Shown piece by piece: positions 23,314-25,887 of a stretch of DNA of 25,887 nt. The stretch is from a bacterium. Its GTDB lineage: Bacteria; ARS69. A model generated the notes under the pieces. The model had not been told where the DNA came from and searched no databases. It saw only the letters and a list, made by a program, of their open reading frames with translations. The number at the start of each line of letters is the position of its first letter. The first letter of the stretch is position 1. Location: assembly GCA_025774805.1 (NCBI GenBank), contig JALGZR010000055.1, positions 1 to 25,887 on the forward strand. The letters run 5' to 3'. Position numbers and translations under genes: made by a program.

Positions 23314-23871
23314 ATGAGTGTGGCCAAGCGCAGCGTACAGGAGCATTTGAACATCCGGAGGCCGAGCGGTCGAATCGACCCCGTGATCGCCAAGGCCTTG
23401 AAATCACTCGAGGAGAAGAAGATCAAAAAATGGGCCGACGAAGTTCCCAGCGAGCGCGGAAGGACACTCCCGGATTCCAAGAGGAAGCTCGAAGAGTCCC
23501 TCACGACGTGGGCCGGTACATTGCGAACCGCTACGCGCAGGCTTCGCAGGGAGGCGGCGTCGGACGTGGAACGTCTCCTCACGGCCAACCCGGCCCTCTA
23601 TGCTCTGACGCTCCGGCGTGCGGTGGACAACTACGAGGCGGCAACGGCGACCGGGTTGTCCGGAGTCGACTCGCAGACACTGAGAAACGAGCTCGCCGCC
23701 ATCAAAGACGATTTGAAGAAGCGGGCGGCCGAGTTCAGGAGACGGGACAGCGAGCTCAAGAAGAGTGACACCGCGCTCAGTAAGAAGTTGGAGAGAGTGA
23801 ACAAGCTACTCCAGGACTTGAAGAAATCCACCCCGAGAAGCAAGCCACGAAGCCCCAGAACGAAAAGGTAA
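23314..23871 (+). CDS. Basic coiled-coil protein of unknown function
   Basis: A 185-residue, strongly helical and basic protein. The middle contains LESLTTWAGTLRTATRRLRRE-like helices (ESLTTWAGTLRTATRRLRR), and residues about 120-170 form a heptad-rich coiled coil (LRNELAAIKDDLKKRAAEF, LKKSDTALSKKLERVNKLLQ). The tail is Ser-Pro-Arg-Lys rich (KSTPRSKPRSPRTKR). No signal peptide or known domain is seen. GAGGAGG stands upstream of the ATG. It is 13 bp after the protease gene and 16 bp before the next, so it shares their transcript. It could be a structural or adaptor partner, or a substrate of the protease; nothing in sequence decides. Confidence 0.85.
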   Translation: MSVAKRSVQEHLNIRRPSGRIDPVIAKALKSLEEKKIKKWADEVPSERGRTLPDSKRKLEESLTTWAGTLRTATRRLRREAASDVERLLTANPALYALTLRRAVDNYEAATATGLSGVDSQTLRNELAAIKDDLKKRAAEFRRRDSELKKSDTALSKKLERVNKLLQDLKKSTPRSKPRSPRTKR

Positions 23872-23887
23872 AGGGTAAGGAATAGCC

Positions 23888-25309
23888 ATGAGTACTACGA
23901 CCCCCGATGTAGTTGAGATTCTAGGTCAGGCGAAGCTCCAGCTAAACCCGACCGACGGCTTGCTTCACGACTTCGCTGACGAGGTCATCGACAAGGCGGT
24001 CGAGGCGTACGGCCTGGACGCCGATGCGGTTGACAAAAACGACGCCTCCGCCGTGAAGTTTCGCGAGCGGCTCATCTACAAAATGCTCTCGCGCACCTTT
24101 CCGCTGGACAAGTTCAAGGATTTCTTTATGGGAATCTGGAACGAGGCCATGCGCGAGGGCGACATCCCGGCATGGATCGACCTGTTCGATAGCACGAGCG
24201 AGGTTGGCGAGGACAAGCTCACGCCGGCCGTTCGTGACAAGATGGCTGCGTTCCTTCTGGATCGCGGCATCACGCTGCCGAAGGCGCCCGCCAACACCGG
24301 CCGCGTAGCGTACAGAAAGTACCAGGAACACCTGGCCGACGCGTATCACCACGCGATCGACGCCACGGGCCGAGGCGACGATCCGGTTGACGCCGCCAAG
24401 GCCGGACAGTCGGTTTCCACCTGGGACTTTTCGGTCGATACCTCCGAAGACCTTGATAACCAGGAAGTGATCGTTGACAACGTCAAGGCGGCGGGCGCGC
24501 TCTACTATCTCTACAACCTGTGCGAGCGCATGGGCATGCTGAAGGTGGTCGATTCGCTGGTGCTCAACTGGGCCGCGGGCGCAATCGACGTCGTCGACGG
24601 CCCCGGCGCCGACAAGCTGTATCGATACTGGAAGATGCGCGACGAACGCCTCGCCGAGGAAGAGCGCGCCATCGTCTATCGCCGGGTACTCAACCTCGGA
24701 GGCGGAGAGGTTCTTTCGCGCATGACGGTGAACGAGTACTTTCCCGAGCTGTGGAACAAGCTCATGACAGAGGTTGCCGACTACATCGCCAAGGTTGAGA
24801 AGGCGCAGACCTCGGACGATGTGCCACTGGTATCGCGCAAGCCCATCGAGCTGGCCGCGCGCGAGCTTCAGTACAATCTGACCGAGTACGCGACCGGAAT
24901 GGTGCACATGCAGACGCGCGAGATCCATTCGATCTACCGGGAGGCCGTCGAAATACTTAGAGACGATCAGGTGCTCTCGCACTTCGGCGGTCGCGGACGA
25001 AAGAACATGTGGAAAGTCATCGAGAGGGTGTCCAAGCAAGAGCTGTCCCACGCGCCCAACGTCACCAGCGTCCGTACCCTGGCCGTCGACGGCTACAAGG
25101 TCTTCCAGTGGCTCGTGGACGCCAATACCGAGGACGAAGCGGGCTTCCAGGACTTCTTGCGCTCCGCCGAGGCGTGGATCATCGCCGCGGGCACGGACGA
25201 GGAAGAAGCGGGCGCGCGTGAGCCCGACGACGAGGATGAATTCGAAGGCTCCGATGACGACGATCTCTTCGAAACAGAAGACGAAGAATTCGCCGAGCTC
25301 AACGCCTGA
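23888..25309 (+). CDS. Uncharacterised 473-residue mainly helical protein with acidic tail
   Basis: A soluble protein with no signal peptide, no transmembrane helix and no domain I can name. Visible features are a helical N-terminal half (GLLHDFADEVIDKAVEAYGL, FRERLIYKMLSRTF, FKDFFMGIWNEAMREGD) and a central part with LYYLYNLCERMGMLKVVDSL. A C-terminal helical region follows (IELAARELQYNLTEYATGMV, WKVIERVSKQEL, VFQWLVDANTEDEAGFQDFL). The last ~40 residues are highly acidic (DDEDEFEGSDDDDLFETEDEE). The preceding gene is basic, so the two may bind through opposite charge. It is third in the SARP-controlled operon, 16 bp after the coiled-coil gene, with AAGG-type spacing before the ATG. Confidence 0.85.
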   Translation: MSTTTPDVVEILGQAKLQLNPTDGLLHDFADEVIDKAVEAYGLDADAVDKNDASAVKFRERLIYKMLSRTFPLDKFKDFFMGIWNEAMREGDIPAWIDLFDSTSEVGEDKLTPAVRDKMAAFLLDRGITLPKAPANTGRVAYRKYQEHLADAYHHAIDATGRGDDPVDAAKAGQSVSTWDFSVDTSEDLDNQEVIVDNVKAAGALYYLYNLCERMGMLKVVDSLVLNWAAGAIDVVDGPGADKLYRYWKMRDERLAEEERAIVYRRVLNLGGGEVLSRMTVNEYFPELWNKLMTEVADYIAKVEKAQTSDDVPLVSRKPIELAARELQYNLTEYATGMVHMQTREIHSIYREAVEILRDDQVLSHFGGRGRKNMWKVIERVSKQELSHAPNVTSVRTLAVDGYKVFQWLVDANTEDEAGFQDFLRSAEAWIIAAGTDEEEAGAREPDDEDEFEGSDDDDLFETEDEEFAELNA

Positions 25310-25351
25310 TCGACCGTCGCCTCGTGTGATTAGAACTGAAGGGAATTCGAC

Positions 25352-25887
25352 ATGCCAGATGATAGCTCCCTGATGACGACGGCACGCCTGAGGGCGCAGG
25401 AGCAACTCAGCAAATCATCGCAGTTCAAGGCGATGTCCCACGCCGAACAACTCGAGACGTACGGGAACACCGTCCGCGACGAGCTCGACCAGCTCCGCGC
25501 GATGGCGTTGGGGCAAGGGCTGCTTGCGACCGGAATGGCGCCATTCGGGCAGGTGCGCGCCGGCGACCTCATTGACGACTCAAAGCACGGCAGCAAGCGC
25601 ATCGAGCAGGCCGGTGAGCTCGCCGGAGAGTTCGTACAGGAAGTCGACTTCCCCGGCTTCGTCGCCGATTTGCTCAAGGCGGTGTTCGACGCCAATCTCG
25701 AGGTAACTTTAAAGCAGATGGAGACTTACAAGGATCTGCTGAAAGCGGCATCCGAGTCTGTCTCGAAGTTCGTGAGAGAGATCGACAACACCGCCGCATT
25801 CGGATACCTCGCCGAAAAGCAAGGCGACGAGTTTACGTTGTCGTTCGACGACGACGAGAAGGATGACGATGGCCAGCCCGCCGCCCA
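25352..25887 (+). CDS. Uncharacterised helical protein, 3' partial
   Basis: The frame begins at an ATG preceded by AAGGGA (seven-base spacing) and is still open at the window end, giving 178 residues. It is helical and polar: LRAQEQLSKSSQFKAMSHAE, ELDQLRAMALGQGLLATGM, then VDFPGFVADLLKAVFDANLE and VTLKQMETYKDLLKAASESV. An acidic patch follows (LSFDDDEKDDDG). The FPxFVxxLL...QMExYxxLL pattern reminds me of uncharacterised bacterial proteins, but I cannot name a family. It starts 42 bp after the previous gene and is probably in the same operon. Confidence 0.8.
   Translation, partial: MPDDSSLMTTARLRAQEQLSKSSQFKAMSHAEQLETYGNTVRDELDQLRAMALGQGLLATGMAPFGQVRAGDLIDDSKHGSKRIEQAGELAGEFVQEVDFPGFVADLLKAVFDANLEVTLKQMETYKDLLKAASESVSKFVREIDNTAAFGYLAEKQGDEFTLSFDDDEKDDDGQPAA

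Overview
The window is a GC-rich bacterial chromosome segment, mostly compact housekeeping DNA on the left and accessory, eroded and foreign DNA on the right. Two C-terminal surface tags point to the FCB side of the tree, most likely a Candidatus Eisenbacteria (Eiseniibacteriota)-like genome. One is a FlgD-like/type IX-style domain (SPNPF...GRLVK...WDGRD...GVYFVRL). The other is a short SWGxIKxxYR-stop tail seen on three proteins. The phylum is an inference.

Region 1 (1-5310): the 3' end of a surface protein with a FlgD-like tag, convergent with a minus-strand cluster: kptA (RNA 2'-phosphotransferase), a MacA-like adaptor, an intact MacB-like permease, and a second permease broken by a small frame-changing deletion. 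No ABC ATPase is visible.

Region 2 (5610-12702): an M24 peptidase, then minus-strand housekeeping genes: apt, tRNA-Pro(CGG), surE-pcm (GTGA overlap), tRNA-Pro(GGG), and the tightly overlapping der-plsY-gpsA-merR operon.

Region 3 (12703-20608): a sparse, eroded zone. It holds a secreted protein with the SWG tail and a strong terminator, a cluster of hairpins, a lower-GC polytopic membrane protein of unknown function, and the C-terminal remnant of a beta-helix protein with the SWG tail. An IS110-family transposase gene follows, itself interrupted by a 187-bp MITE-like element with perfect 23-bp inverted repeats and a 4-bp target duplication. Then come a 5'-truncated TolB-like beta-propeller with the SWG tail, a frameshifted FlgD-like tag, and a truncated, frameshifted sigma-54 activator.

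Region 4 (20816-25887): the most interesting part. A SARP/BTAD-type activator gene is followed by an operon encoding a signal-peptide-less subtilisin (S8), a basic coiled-coil protein, a 473-residue protein with an acidic tail, and another helical protein that runs off the window. Between regulator and operon lie four GTGA-core heptamers at exactly 11-bp spacing, with the last one 8 bp from a -10-like TACACT. This is the textbook geometry of a SARP-activated promoter, so the regulator very probably switches on this uncharacterised protease-centred operon.
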